Assembly (NCBI GenBank): GCA_964555675.1
Contig: CAZKTU010000031.1
Location: 1 to 42,891, forward strand
Reading direction: 5' to 3'
Length of the DNA: 42,891 bases
Source of the DNA: CAIWXH01 sp964555675
GTDB lineage: Bacteria > Chloroflexota > Chloroflexia > Chloroflexales > Chloroflexaceae
Shown: piece by piece, positions 23,648 through 31,851 of the stretch
Layout: each line of letters begins with the position of its first letter
Numbering within the stretch: the stretch's first letter is position 1
Position numbers and translations under genes: made by a program
Notes under the pieces: generated by a model
Databases searched by the model: none
What the model was told of the DNA's origin: nothing
The model's input: only the letters and a program-made list of their open reading frames with translations

Positions 23648-24601
23648 GTGACAACAGTGGATAAGGCCGAGCCTACGACCGACCGGGGGCGAGAGCATGG
23701 CGCCCTCGGGGGGCTGCGGCGCTTCGCGCGCAAGCACGGCTGGAGCTACCTCTTTGTGCTGCCCAGCCTGATCACCTTCGCCCTCTTCATGCTCATCCCG
23801 GTGCTCTGGTCGTTCATTATTTCGTTCCAGCGCTTCAGCCTGGCCCGCGGCGGGCGCTGGCAGGACCCCTGGTACGAGAACTACGTCGACGCCTTCACCC
23901 AGCAGCGCGGCGTCTTCCTGATCGCCATCCAGAACACCCTGATCTACAGCGTGTTCACGGTCACGGCGGCGATCTTCTTCGGGCTGGTGCTCGCAAGTCT
24001 GATCCAGCCCCTCTCGAACCGGCTCAAGACCGTCTTCCGGGCGGCCTACTACCTGCCGGCGGTCACCTCGGCCCTGATCATCGGGATGACCTGGCGCTAC
24101 ATCTTCAACGCCCAGTGGGGCTTCGCCAACTGGGTGCTGCGCAGCGTCGGCCTCGAGCCGGTGCGCTGGCTCTCGAACCCCGATATCGCCCTGGGCAGCG
24201 TGACCCTTTCGGCGGTGCTGACCATGCCGGCCACGGCCGTGGTGCTCTTCAGCGCGGCCATGGGGAGCATCCCCGCCGAGTACTACGAGGCCGCCGAGCT
24301 CGACGGGGCCGGGCCGATCAGGCGCTGGTGGAGCATCACCGTGCCCCTGATCAAGTCGACCACGCTCTACCTGGTGGTGCTCTACACGATCGCCAGCTTC
24401 GAGGTCTTCGATCGGGTCTACGCCATGGTGCCCAGCGGCGTCGGCAACAGCACCCAGACCATCGTCACCCAGATCTACACCAACGGCTTCAAAGAGCTCG
24501 ACTTCGGCGTCGCCTCGGCCCAGGCCTTCGTGCTCTTCCTGATGATCGCCGCCGTGGCGGTGGTCCAGTTCCGCGCCTTGCGCAGCGATGTGGAGTACTG
24601 A
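23648..24601 (+). CDS. Sugar ABC transporter permease (MalF type)
   Basis: First membrane subunit of the importer. The 317-aa protein has six predicted spans beginning near 30 (YLFVLPSLITFALFMLIPVL) and the EAA loop EYYEAAELDGAGPIRRWWSI that docks on the ATPase. GTG 23648 was chosen: GGAGGT lies 7 bases upstream, whereas GTG 23639 overlaps that site. It follows the binding-protein gene after 95 bases and precedes the second permease by one base. No ATPase gene is in the operon, as in systems that share an MsiK-type ATPase. Confidence 0.94.
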   Translation: MTTVDKAEPTTDRGREHGALGGLRRFARKHGWSYLFVLPSLITFALFMLIPVLWSFIISFQRFSLARGGRWQDPWYENYVDAFTQQRGVFLIAIQNTLIYSVFTVTAAIFFGLVLASLIQPLSNRLKTVFRAAYYLPAVTSALIIGMTWRYIFNAQWGFANWVLRSVGLEPVRWLSNPDIALGSVTLSAVLTMPATAVVLFSAAMGSIPAEYYEAAELDGAGPIRRWWSITVPLIKSTTLYLVVLYTIASFEVFDRVYAMVPSGVGNSTQTIVTQIYTNGFKELDFGVASAQAFVLFLMIAAVAVVQFRALRSDVEY

Positions 24602-24602
24602 A

Positions 24603-25457
24603 ATGGCGGCAACGCAGATCGCGCGTGGGGCGCGCGGCAGGCGCGGCGGGTTGCCGATCGCCGGCTGGGCTGTGCTGATCATCACCTCGGTGATCGCCCT
24701 CTTCCCGATGTACTGGCTGTTCGTCAACGCCCTGACCCCGATCACCTCGAACCCGCCCCTGACCCCCATCCTCTGGCCGGCCTGGAGCCTGGATAACTTC
24801 CGGCGGCTGCTCGAGGGCAATGTCTACTACCGCAACTGGATGTTCAACAGCCTGATCGTCGCCCTCGCCATCACCATCTGGCACGTGCTCTTCGACAGCA
24901 TGGCCGGCTACGCCTTCGCCAAGCGGCGCTTCCCGGGCCGCGAGGTGATCTTCTGGCTGATGCTGAGCACGCTGATGATCCCCATCCACGTGACGGTGAT
25001 CCCGCTCTATATCGTGACCAACCGGCTGGGCCTGATCGACAACCTGCTCGCGATCATCCTGCCCGGCACGGCCAATGCCTTCGGCATCTTCCTGATGCGC
25101 CAGTACATCCAGACCCTGCCCTCCGAGCTCGAGGAGGCTGCGCGCATGGATGGGGCGAGCGAATGGCAGGTCTTCTGGAGCATCATCCTGCCGCTCTCGC
25201 GGCCCGCCCTCGGCGCCCTGGCGATCTTCACCTTCGTGCGTCACTGGAACGACTTCCTCTGGCCCCTGATCGCCCTGACCCGCCCCCAGAACTACACCCT
25301 TACGGTGGGCGTCGCCAATCTCCAGGGCGAGTTCGCCACCGACTACGGCGTGATCTTCGCCGGCGCGGCCCTCGCCGCCCTGCCGATGATCGTTTTCTTC
25401 TTCGCCTTCCAGCGCCAGTTTCTCGAGGGCGTGCGCATGGGTGCGGTGAAGGGGTGA
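24603..25457 (+). CDS. Sugar ABC transporter permease (MalG type)
   Basis: Second membrane subunit. The 284-aa protein has six spans and the EAA loop EEAARMDGASEWQVFWSIIL (about 178-197). The ATG at 24603 has GGAG upstream and lies one base after the stop of the first permease, so an earlier in-frame start at 24588 inside the previous gene is less likely. It ends 35 bases before the Gfo/Idh gene. Confidence 0.94.
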   Translation: MAATQIARGARGRRGGLPIAGWAVLIITSVIALFPMYWLFVNALTPITSNPPLTPILWPAWSLDNFRRLLEGNVYYRNWMFNSLIVALAITIWHVLFDSMAGYAFAKRRFPGREVIFWLMLSTLMIPIHVTVIPLYIVTNRLGLIDNLLAIILPGTANAFGIFLMRQYIQTLPSELEEAARMDGASEWQVFWSIILPLSRPALGALAIFTFVRHWNDFLWPLIALTRPQNYTLTVGVANLQGEFATDYGVIFAGAALAALPMIVFFFAFQRQFLEGVRMGAVKG

Positions 25458-25492
25458 GCGACGGCGTGTACTCTGCCCACAGGGAGGCCTCA

Positions 25493-26509
25493 ATGGAGCG
25501 CACAGGATTCGCTTTGATCGGCGCGGGGGTCTTCGGCGAGCGACACGCCCAGGCCTACAGCCGCCACCACGCGGCCGAGTTGGTGGCCGTGTGCGACCTC
25601 GACCTGGCGCGGGCGCGGCAGATCGCCGAGCGCTATGGGGCTCGCTACGCCACGGATCGGCTCGACGAGGTCCTGGCCGACCCGGCGGTGCGGGCCGTCT
25701 CGGTGGCGACGCCCGACCACCTGCACCGCGAGGTGGCCGTGGCCTGCGCCCGCGCCGGCAAGGCCCTGCTCGTCGAGAAGCCCCTGGCCACCACGGTCGA
25801 GGACGCCGAGGCGATCGTGGCGGCCGCCCGCGCGGCCGGCGTGACCCTGATGGTCGATTTCCACAACCGGGTCAACCCGCCCATGTTGCAGGCCCGCGAC
25901 GCCATCAGGCGCGGCGAGATCGGGACGCCCAGCTACGTCTACGCGCGGCTCAGCAACACTACGTTTGTGCCGACCGAGATGCTGCGCTGGTCGGGGCGCT
26001 CGTCGGCCCTCTGGTTTCTCGCCAGCCACATGGTCGACGTGGTGCGCTGGATGCTCGCCGACGAGCCCGCCCGGGTCTATGCCGTGCGCCGCGATGGCGT
26101 CCTGCGGGCCATGGGTGTCGACACCGCCGACTTCCACGTGGCCACGGTCGAGTTCCGCGGCGGCGCCGTGGCCGTCTTCGAGCACGCCTGGATCTTGCCG
26201 CGCAGCCACCCCACGCTGAAGGACCTGAAGCTGGAGATTTTGGGCAGCGCCGGCGCGATCAATATCGATGGCTCCCACAACCGTGCCCTCGAGCTCTACA
26301 CCGCCGAACGGGCCGCCTGGCCCGACCTGTTGGCACCGCCCGTCGGCGAGCACCTCACCGGCTTCGTCCTCGACAGCATCGCCTACTTCGTCGACGCCGT
26401 GACCCGCGGCGCGCCCGTGATCGCCACCGGCGAGGATGGCGTCGCCGTCACCCGCATCCTCTGCGCAATCGAGGAGTCGGCCGCCGCCGGCCGGCCCGTG
26501 GAGCTATGA
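25493..26509 (+). CDS. Gfo/Idh/MocA-family oxidoreductase
   Basis: NAD(P)-dependent sugar dehydrogenase or isomerase partner. The 338-aa protein has the Rossmann motif LIGAGVFGERHAQAY at the N-terminus, EKPLA (about 98-102) with the catalytic Lys, and a substrate-domain pattern SHMVDVVRWM (about 178-187). GGGAGG precedes the ATG by 6 bases. Its stop overlaps the anmK start (ATGA). The substrate is unknown. Because it sits directly before a 1,6-anhydro-sugar kinase gene, and a Gfo/Idh member (levoglucosan dehydrogenase) is known to oxidise a 1,6-anhydro sugar, anhydroMurNAc or a related sugar is a reasonable guess. Confidence 0.9.
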   Translation: MERTGFALIGAGVFGERHAQAYSRHHAAELVAVCDLDLARARQIAERYGARYATDRLDEVLADPAVRAVSVATPDHLHREVAVACARAGKALLVEKPLATTVEDAEAIVAAARAAGVTLMVDFHNRVNPPMLQARDAIRRGEIGTPSYVYARLSNTTFVPTEMLRWSGRSSALWFLASHMVDVVRWMLADEPARVYAVRRDGVLRAMGVDTADFHVATVEFRGGAVAVFEHAWILPRSHPTLKDLKLEILGSAGAINIDGSHNRALELYTAERAAWPDLLAPPVGEHLTGFVLDSIAYFVDAVTRGAPVIATGEDGVAVTRILCAIEESAAAGRPVEL

Positions 26510-27774
26510 GCAGTTCACCCTCCGGCGAGCGCGCGGAGCGAGCCATGCGTGTTGTCGGCCTGATGTCCGGTACCTCGCTCGACGCGATCGACGCGGCCCT
26601 GGTCGAGCTCGCGCCGACGGACGAGCCCGGCACGCTCCGGCTCGCCGTGCGGGCGTTCGCCATGACCCCGTACGACGAGACCCTGCGCGAGCGGATCAGG
26701 GGCCTACTGCCGCCTCGTCAGGGCAGCACCGCCGAGGTCTGTCAGGTCGGGGCCCTGGTCGGCGAGGCGTTCGCCGAGGCTGCCCTCGCGGTGGTCGCCA
26801 GCGCCGGCCTCGCGCCGGACGACATCGACCTGCTCGCCTCGCACGGCCAGACGGTCTGGCACGCGGTGCGCCCCGGCGAGGTGCGCTCGACCCTGCAGAT
26901 CGGCGCCCCCGCCGTAATCGCGGCCCGCACCGGCCGCACGGTGGCCGCCGACTTCCGCCCCGCCGACGTGGCCGCGGGCGGCCAGGGCGCGCCCCTGGTG
27001 CCCTACCTCGACGCTCTGCTCTTCGCCGACCCGCGCCTGCGGCGCGCCGTGCAGAACATCGGCGGGATCGGCAACGTGACCTACCTGGCCCCCGGCGCGC
27101 CGCCCCGCGCCTTCGACACGGGCCCGGGTAACGTGCTGATCGACGAGGCTGTACGCTACTTCACCGCCGGCGCCCGCGCGTACGACGAAGATGGTCGTAT
27201 GGCCGCGGCTGGCCGCGTCGACGAGGCGCTCCTGGCCGACTGGCTGGCTCACCCCTTCCTCGTGGCCGCCCCGCCCCGCTCGACCGGGCGCGAGCTATTC
27301 GGCCCCGCCGAGGCCCGCGCTATGGCCGAGGCGGCCCTGGCGGCCGGCCTGCGGCCCGAGGACGCTCTGGCGACGCTCACGGCCCTGACGGCCTGGAGCA
27401 TCTCCGAGGCCTACGAGCGTTTCTGCGGCCCCGTCGACGAGGTGGTGCTCAGCGGGGGCGGGGCGCGCAACCCGACCCTGCGCGCCATGCTCGCCGCGGC
27501 TATGCCGGGCGCGGCGGTGCGCTCGGCCGACGAGTTCGGCCTCGACCCCGACGCCAAAGAGGCTGTGGCCTTCGCCGTCCTCGGTTACGCCGCTCTCCAC
27601 GGCTGGCCCGCCAACCTGACCGGCGCCACCGGCGCCCGCGAGCCCGTCGTGCTGGGCGCGATCACCCCGGGCCGGAACTATCGCGCCCTGATCGCCGGCG
27701 TCGCCCACGCCCCGCTCGAACCCCCGCGGCGTATCGTGCTTGCGCAGGGCGTTAGCTCACCGGTGCGCCCCTAA
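26506..27774 (+). CDS. anmK: 1,6-anhydro-N-acetylmuramic acid kinase AnmK
   Basis: Opens the 1,6-anhydro ring of anhydroMurNAc and phosphorylates it to MurNAc-6-phosphate, which MurQ then uses. The 422-aa protein shows the family motifs: GLMSGTSLDAID (18-29), SHGQTVWH, QNIGGIGNVTYL, FDTGPGN and LSGGGARNPT. The ATG at 26506 overlaps the preceding stop (ATGA). The ATG at 26545, giving MRVVGLMSG, has a better-placed GGAG and may be the true start. Presence of AnmK implies that anhydro-muropeptides, products of lytic transglycosylases, are part of the diet. Confidence 0.95.
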   Translation: MSSSPSGERAERAMRVVGLMSGTSLDAIDAALVELAPTDEPGTLRLAVRAFAMTPYDETLRERIRGLLPPRQGSTAEVCQVGALVGEAFAEAALAVVASAGLAPDDIDLLASHGQTVWHAVRPGEVRSTLQIGAPAVIAARTGRTVAADFRPADVAAGGQGAPLVPYLDALLFADPRLRRAVQNIGGIGNVTYLAPGAPPRAFDTGPGNVLIDEAVRYFTAGARAYDEDGRMAAAGRVDEALLADWLAHPFLVAAPPRSTGRELFGPAEARAMAEAALAAGLRPEDALATLTALTAWSISEAYERFCGPVDEVVLSGGGARNPTLRAMLAAAMPGAAVRSADEFGLDPDAKEAVAFAVLGYAALHGWPANLTGATGAREPVVLGAITPGRNYRALIAGVAHAPLEPPRRIVLAQGVSSPVRP

Positions 27775-27786
27775 CAGGTAGGAATC

Positions 27787-28698
27787 ATGGTGAACCAGCC
27801 CTATACGCCGCTGACCGAGGCGAACAATCCCGCCTCAGCCGAGATCGACCGCATGAGCGCCCGCGCCATTGTTGCGCTGATCAATGCCGAGGACGCCAGG
27901 GTGGCGCCGGCCGTGGCCGCTGTTGGCGACGCCATCGCCGCCGTGGCCGAGCGGGCTGTCGCCGGAATGGAGCGTGGCGGGCGGCTGATCTACGTTGGCG
28001 CGGGCACCTCCGGCCGCCTGGGCGTCCTTGATGCCGCCGAGTGTCCACCCACCTACAGCACTCCGCCCGACCTGGTGCTCGGCCTGATCGCCGGAGGCCC
28101 CGCCGCTCTCACTCGCGCCGTCGAGGCCGTCGAGGACGACCCCGAGAACGGGCGGCGCGATGTCGTCGCCGTCGGGGTTGGGCCGGACGACACGCTGGTC
28201 GGCATCGCGGCCTCGGGGCGCACGCCCTATGTGCTCGGCGCCGTCGCCGAGGCCAGACGTCGTGGCGCCTACACCGCCGGGGTCACATGCTCGCACCCCT
28301 CGCCCCTCTCCGATGCCGTCGACACCGTGATCGCGCCCCTGGTCGGCCCCGAGGTGATCGCTGGCTCGACTCGCATGAAGGCCGGCACGGCCCAGAAGCT
28401 CGTGCTCAACAGCCTCAGCACGACCGTGATGGTGCGCCTGGGCAAGACCTACGGCAACCTGATGGTCGACTTGCAGCCGCTCAACGAGAAGCTGCGCCGC
28501 CGCTCGATGAGCATCGTCGTCGCCGTGAGCGGCCTCGAGCCCGAGGCGGCAGCCGCCATCCTGGCCGAGGCCGGCGACCTCAAGACCGCCCTGGTCATGG
28601 CGCTGGCCGGGGTTGGCGTCGCCGAGGCCAGGGCCCGCCTGTCAGCGAGCGGCGGCCACGTGCGCCAGGCCCTCGCCGGCGGCGCGCAGGCCCACTGA
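27787..28698 (+). CDS. murQ: N-acetylmuramic acid 6-phosphate etherase MurQ
   Basis: Cleaves the lactyl ether of MurNAc-6P, giving GlcNAc-6P and D-lactate. The 303-aa protein has a SIS fold with YVGAGTSGRLGVLDAAECPPT split over 69-89, catalytic acid E85, the AVEAVEDDPENG segment (111-122) and GSTRMKAGTAQKLVLN (about 197-212). AGGTAGG precedes the ATG. The stop overlaps the next start by one base (TGATG). It is the step that commits the pathway to MurNAc breakdown. Confidence 0.97.
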   Translation: MVNQPYTPLTEANNPASAEIDRMSARAIVALINAEDARVAPAVAAVGDAIAAVAERAVAGMERGGRLIYVGAGTSGRLGVLDAAECPPTYSTPPDLVLGLIAGGPAALTRAVEAVEDDPENGRRDVVAVGVGPDDTLVGIAASGRTPYVLGAVAEARRRGAYTAGVTCSHPSPLSDAVDTVIAPLVGPEVIAGSTRMKAGTAQKLVLNSLSTTVMVRLGKTYGNLMVDLQPLNEKLRRRSMSIVVAVSGLEPEAAAAILAEAGDLKTALVMALAGVGVAEARARLSASGGHVRQALAGGAQAH

Positions 28699-29639
28699 TG
28701 GGCGCCGCAGAGCTGCTGCTCGGCGTGGACGGGGGCGGCTCCAAGACCCGCGCCCTCGTCGCCGATCGCGACCTACGTGTGCTCGGCGTGGGCGCCGCCG
28801 GCTCGAGCAACGTGCAGGTGGTCGGCCTCGCAGGCGTCGCCGCCGCCGTGAGCGCTGCCGCCGCCGCCGCGCTGAGGGCCGCCGCCGCCGGCGCTCAGCC
28901 GCTCGCCGTCTGTCTCGGGCTGGCGGGCGTGGGCCGCGCCGAGCAGCGCGGGCAGGTGGCCGGCTGGGCCGCCGGAGCCTTCGGCGGCGCCCCCTGCGCC
29001 GTGGTCACTGATATCGAGCTCGTCCTGGCCGCCGGCGCTCCCGCCGGCTGGGGCCTGGCGCTGATCGCGGGCACGGGCTCAGCCTGTCTGGGCCGCGCGC
29101 CGGGCGGCGCCTCCGTCAAGGTCGGGGGCTGGGGCTTTCTGCTCGGCGACGAGGGCAGCGGCTACGACCTGGCCCGCCGGGCTCTGCGCCTGGCTACCCA
29201 GGCCGCCGATGGGCGCGCCGACGCCGAGCGGCTGCTGCGGGCCGTCCTCGCCCACTATGACCTGCCCGACGCCGACGGCCTCGTCGCCCGGGTCTACACC
29301 GGCGACACCGCCCCCGCCGCCATCGCGGCTCTCGCCGCCCCTGTGGTCGCCCTGGCCGAGGCGGGCGACCCCCAGGCCCGCGCCCTGCTCGACGAGTCGG
29401 CCGCCGCCCTGGCTCATATGGGCGTCACGGCCGCCCGCCGCCTCGGCCTTGCCGGCGGCGCCGTCGCCTTGGGCGGTGGGCTGCTGGGCTCCAGCCCCTA
29501 CCTACGCGCCCGGCTCGACGAGCGACTCGGCCCCGCATGGTCGCCCATGACCTATGTCGATGACCCGGCCCGCGGGGCCCTCGTGCTGGCCCGCCGGCTG
29601 CTCAATCCGCCGGGCGCGGCGGATGGCCGCGCGCCATGA
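28698..29639 (+). CDS. BadF/BadG-type amino-sugar kinase (NagK/MurK-like)
   Basis: ATP-dependent kinase of the ASKHA fold. The 313-aa protein has the phosphate-1 motif LLGVDGGGSKTRALVAD (7-23), LIAGTGSACLGR (phosphate 2), GWGFLLGDEGSGYDLARRAL and ALGGGLLGSSPYL. Members of this family phosphorylate GlcNAc, and the clostridial MurK phosphorylates both MurNAc and GlcNAc. Here it would at least salvage the GlcNAc released by NagZ, and could take free MurNAc as well. It overlaps murQ by one base and nagA by four, so all are tightly coupled. Confidence 0.92.
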   Translation: MGAAELLLGVDGGGSKTRALVADRDLRVLGVGAAGSSNVQVVGLAGVAAAVSAAAAAALRAAAAGAQPLAVCLGLAGVGRAEQRGQVAGWAAGAFGGAPCAVVTDIELVLAAGAPAGWGLALIAGTGSACLGRAPGGASVKVGGWGFLLGDEGSGYDLARRALRLATQAADGRADAERLLRAVLAHYDLPDADGLVARVYTGDTAPAAIAALAAPVVALAEAGDPQARALLDESAAALAHMGVTAARRLGLAGGAVALGGGLLGSSPYLRARLDERLGPAWSPMTYVDDPARGALVLARRLLNPPGAADGRAP

Positions 29640-30823
29640 GCGCCGCCGCGCCCTTGCAGCTGATCAACGGGCTGCTCATCGACGCCGACGGGGCGCGGCG
29701 GGGCGGACTGCTGCTCGCGGGTGGGCGCATCGTCGCCGCCGAGGCTCACCCCACGCTGGGCGCCCGCACCCTCGACCTCGGCGGCGCTATCGTTGTCCCC
29801 GGCTTCGTCGATGTGCATACTCACGGCGGCGGGGGCTTCAGTCTGCACACCGCCGACCCTGCCGAGATCCGGGCCTACGCGGCCTGGGCTCCCTCCACCG
29901 GCGTTACCGCCTTCCTCGCCGGCGTAGTCGGCGCTCCCGGCGGCCCGCCCGAAGTCCAGTTGGCCGCGGCCGTCGCGGCGGTCCGCGCCCCCGGCCCCGG
30001 CGCCGAGCTGCTCGGCATCCACCTCGAGGGGCCGTACATCAGCGCGGCCCGCCGGGGCGCTCACCCCCTCGCGTGGCTGCGGGCGCCCGACCCGGCCGAG
30101 ACCGAGCGCGTCCTCGCGCTTGCGGCGGGACTGCTGCGCATCGTTACCCTGGCCCCCGAGTTGCCCGGAGCCGAGGCGCTCATCCGCCGCCTCGTCGCCG
30201 CCGGGGTGACCGTGAGCATCGGCCATACCGACTCCAGCTACGAGCAGGCTCGCGCCGCCATTCCCCTCGGCATCACTCACGCGACTCACTGCTTCAACGC
30301 CATGCGCCCGCTCCTCCACCGCGAGCCGGGGCCGCTTGGCGCCATCGTCGAGCATGACGCAGTTATGGGCGAGCTGATCGCCGACGGCATCCACGTCCAC
30401 CCCGCGGCCATGCGCGTGCTGCTGCGCTCTCTCGGCCCAGCCCGGGTCGTAATCGTCACGGACGCCCTCGCCTGTGCCGGCCTGCGCGAGGGGCGCTTCA
30501 GCTTTGGCGGCCAGCAGGCGCACGTGGCTGGCGGCGTCGCCCGCCTGGCCGACGGCACTCTCGCCGGCTCGATCCTGACCATGGATCAGGCCCTGCGCCT
30601 GCTGGTGCGCGAGCTCGCTCTCGATCTGCCCGACGCCGTCGCCGCCCTGACGATCAACCCTGCTCGCTCCGCCGGCGCGGCGGGTCGCAAGGGCGCTCTG
30701 CGGCCCGGCTACGACGCCGATCTCCTCATCCTCGACCCCGACCTGCGCCTCGGGGCGACCCTCTGCCGGGGGCGGCCGGCTTACACCGCGCCGCCATGGG
30801 ACGGAGTGTTACGGGGCGCCTAA
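29636..30823 (+). CDS. nagA: N-acetylglucosamine-6-phosphate deacetylase NagA
   Basis: Converts GlcNAc-6P to GlcN-6P and acetate, where the MurNAc and GlcNAc branches join. The 395-aa amidohydrolase has the HTHGGGG metal motif (61-67), HLEGPYIS (about 128), GHTDSSYEQA, THCFNAM and the catalytic Asp in VTDAL. The ATG overlaps the kinase stop (ATGA). NagB is not found nearby, so GlcN-6P may go to wall synthesis through GlmM or be deaminated by an enzyme encoded elsewhere. Confidence 0.96.
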   Translation: MSAAAPLQLINGLLIDADGARRGGLLLAGGRIVAAEAHPTLGARTLDLGGAIVVPGFVDVHTHGGGGFSLHTADPAEIRAYAAWAPSTGVTAFLAGVVGAPGGPPEVQLAAAVAAVRAPGPGAELLGIHLEGPYISAARRGAHPLAWLRAPDPAETERVLALAAGLLRIVTLAPELPGAEALIRRLVAAGVTVSIGHTDSSYEQARAAIPLGITHATHCFNAMRPLLHREPGPLGAIVEHDAVMGELIADGIHVHPAAMRVLLRSLGPARVVIVTDALACAGLREGRFSFGGQQAHVAGGVARLADGTLAGSILTMDQALRLLVRELALDLPDAVAALTINPARSAGAAGRKGALRPGYDADLLILDPDLRLGATLCRGRPAYTAPPWDGVLRGA

Positions 30824-30867
30824 TCTTGGATAATGCCAGGAGCCGTTTTGAGCCTATGAGGTGACCT

Positions 30868-31767
30868 GTGGAGATTAGCGAGCTTATCGCCGGCGACCTG
30901 CCCGCTCTCGAGGAGCTCTGCCGGCGCGGCCTGCGCGACCGCCTTTCGTCCGAGACTCTGCGACGCTTGCTGCTCGATGAGCCCGACCTCAGGCCCGAGC
31001 TTCAGCTGGCCCTGTGGGACGGACCGCGCCTCGCCGGCGTCGCCCTCGGCGGCACTCGGGCCACCCCCGACGGCCTGATGGGCGGCCCCCGCCTGCTGCT
31101 GGTCGCCCCCGAGCTGCGCGGCCGCCGCCTGGGGACGCGCCTCATGGACGAGCTCGAGGCCCGCCTTACGGCCGCCGCCGTGTCCGAGCTGTGGGTCGGC
31201 CGCCTGGCGCCGAACTACCTGTGGCCCGGGCTCGACCCGCGCGACACCGCCGCCCTCTGCCTCTTCGAGCGCCGCGGCTACGCGCGGGCCGGCGACGCCG
31301 TCAACATGAGCGTCGCCCTCGCCGGTCGGTCCTGGTGGACCCCCGCCGACGACGAGCGTCTGGCCGCCACCGGCTGGGCCCTGCGCCGGGGCGAGCCGGG
31401 CGACGAGCCGGCGCTGTCGGCCTGGGTGCGCGAGCACTTTGGCGAGCTGTGGGTCTGGGAGGCCCGCGCCGCCCTCGCCGCCACTCCGCCCGCCGTCTTC
31501 CTCGCCGTGCGCGGCGCGCAGATCGGCGGCTTCGCCTGCCACAGCGTCAGCGGCCTGCCCGGCACCTTCGGGCCCACCGGCACCGACCCAGCCCTACGCG
31601 GCGCCGGCCTCGGCAAGGCCCTGCTGCTGCGCTGTCTGGCCGACCTCCACGAGCAGGGCTTCGCCGAGATCGAGATCGGCTGGGTGGGGCCCGTCGGCTT
31701 CTACAGCAAGGCGGCCGGCGCGACGATCAATCGCGTCACCTGGTTTCTGCGCAAGGCTGTGGGCTAG
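30868..31767 (+). CDS. Tandem GNAT acetyltransferase
   Basis: A 299-aa protein with two GNAT domains in a row. The acetyl-CoA P-loop is visible in both: VAPELRGRRLGTRLMDELE (about 80-98) and TDPALRGAGLGKALLL (about 239-254). GTG 30868 follows GAGGTGA. It is the last gene of the plus-strand run, 44 bases after nagA, and a weak -10-like GATAAT lies in the gap. The substrate is unknown; acetylation of an amino sugar or a muropeptide is suggested only by context. Confidence 0.88.
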   Translation: MEISELIAGDLPALEELCRRGLRDRLSSETLRRLLLDEPDLRPELQLALWDGPRLAGVALGGTRATPDGLMGGPRLLLVAPELRGRRLGTRLMDELEARLTAAAVSELWVGRLAPNYLWPGLDPRDTAALCLFERRGYARAGDAVNMSVALAGRSWWTPADDERLAATGWALRRGEPGDEPALSAWVREHFGELWVWEARAALAATPPAVFLAVRGAQIGGFACHSVSGLPGTFGPTGTDPALRGAGLGKALLLRCLADLHEQGFAEIEIGWVGPVGFYSKAAGATINRVTWFLRKAVG

Positions 31768-31825
31768 GGAGGTGTGCAGCAGCGCTTCCAACCAGAAGCT
31801 GAAAACCTCTTTTTCGTCCTACGGC

Positions 31826-31850
31826 GTGCCGCAAGCATGGCTTGCGAGCA
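31826..31850 (-). repeat. 3'-end hairpin repeat, copy 1
   Basis: A 25-base element whose centre, CGCAAGC/GCTTGCG (31830-31836, 31840-31846) with a 3-base loop, is a perfect hairpin. It ends one base before the stop codon of the YvcK-like gene, i.e. it is the first thing transcribed past that gene. An identical 25-base copy lies at 37471-37495; the preceding about 27 bases (GAAAA, CTTTT, CGTC blocks) are also similar. Confidence 0.8.
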
Positions 31851-31851
31851 T

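Noticed and set aside
22131..25493. Long minus-strand ORFs opposite the ABC importer genes
   Set aside because: They are antisense to clearly recognised binding-protein and permease genes and are rich in His, Gly and Asp, as expected of shadow frames.
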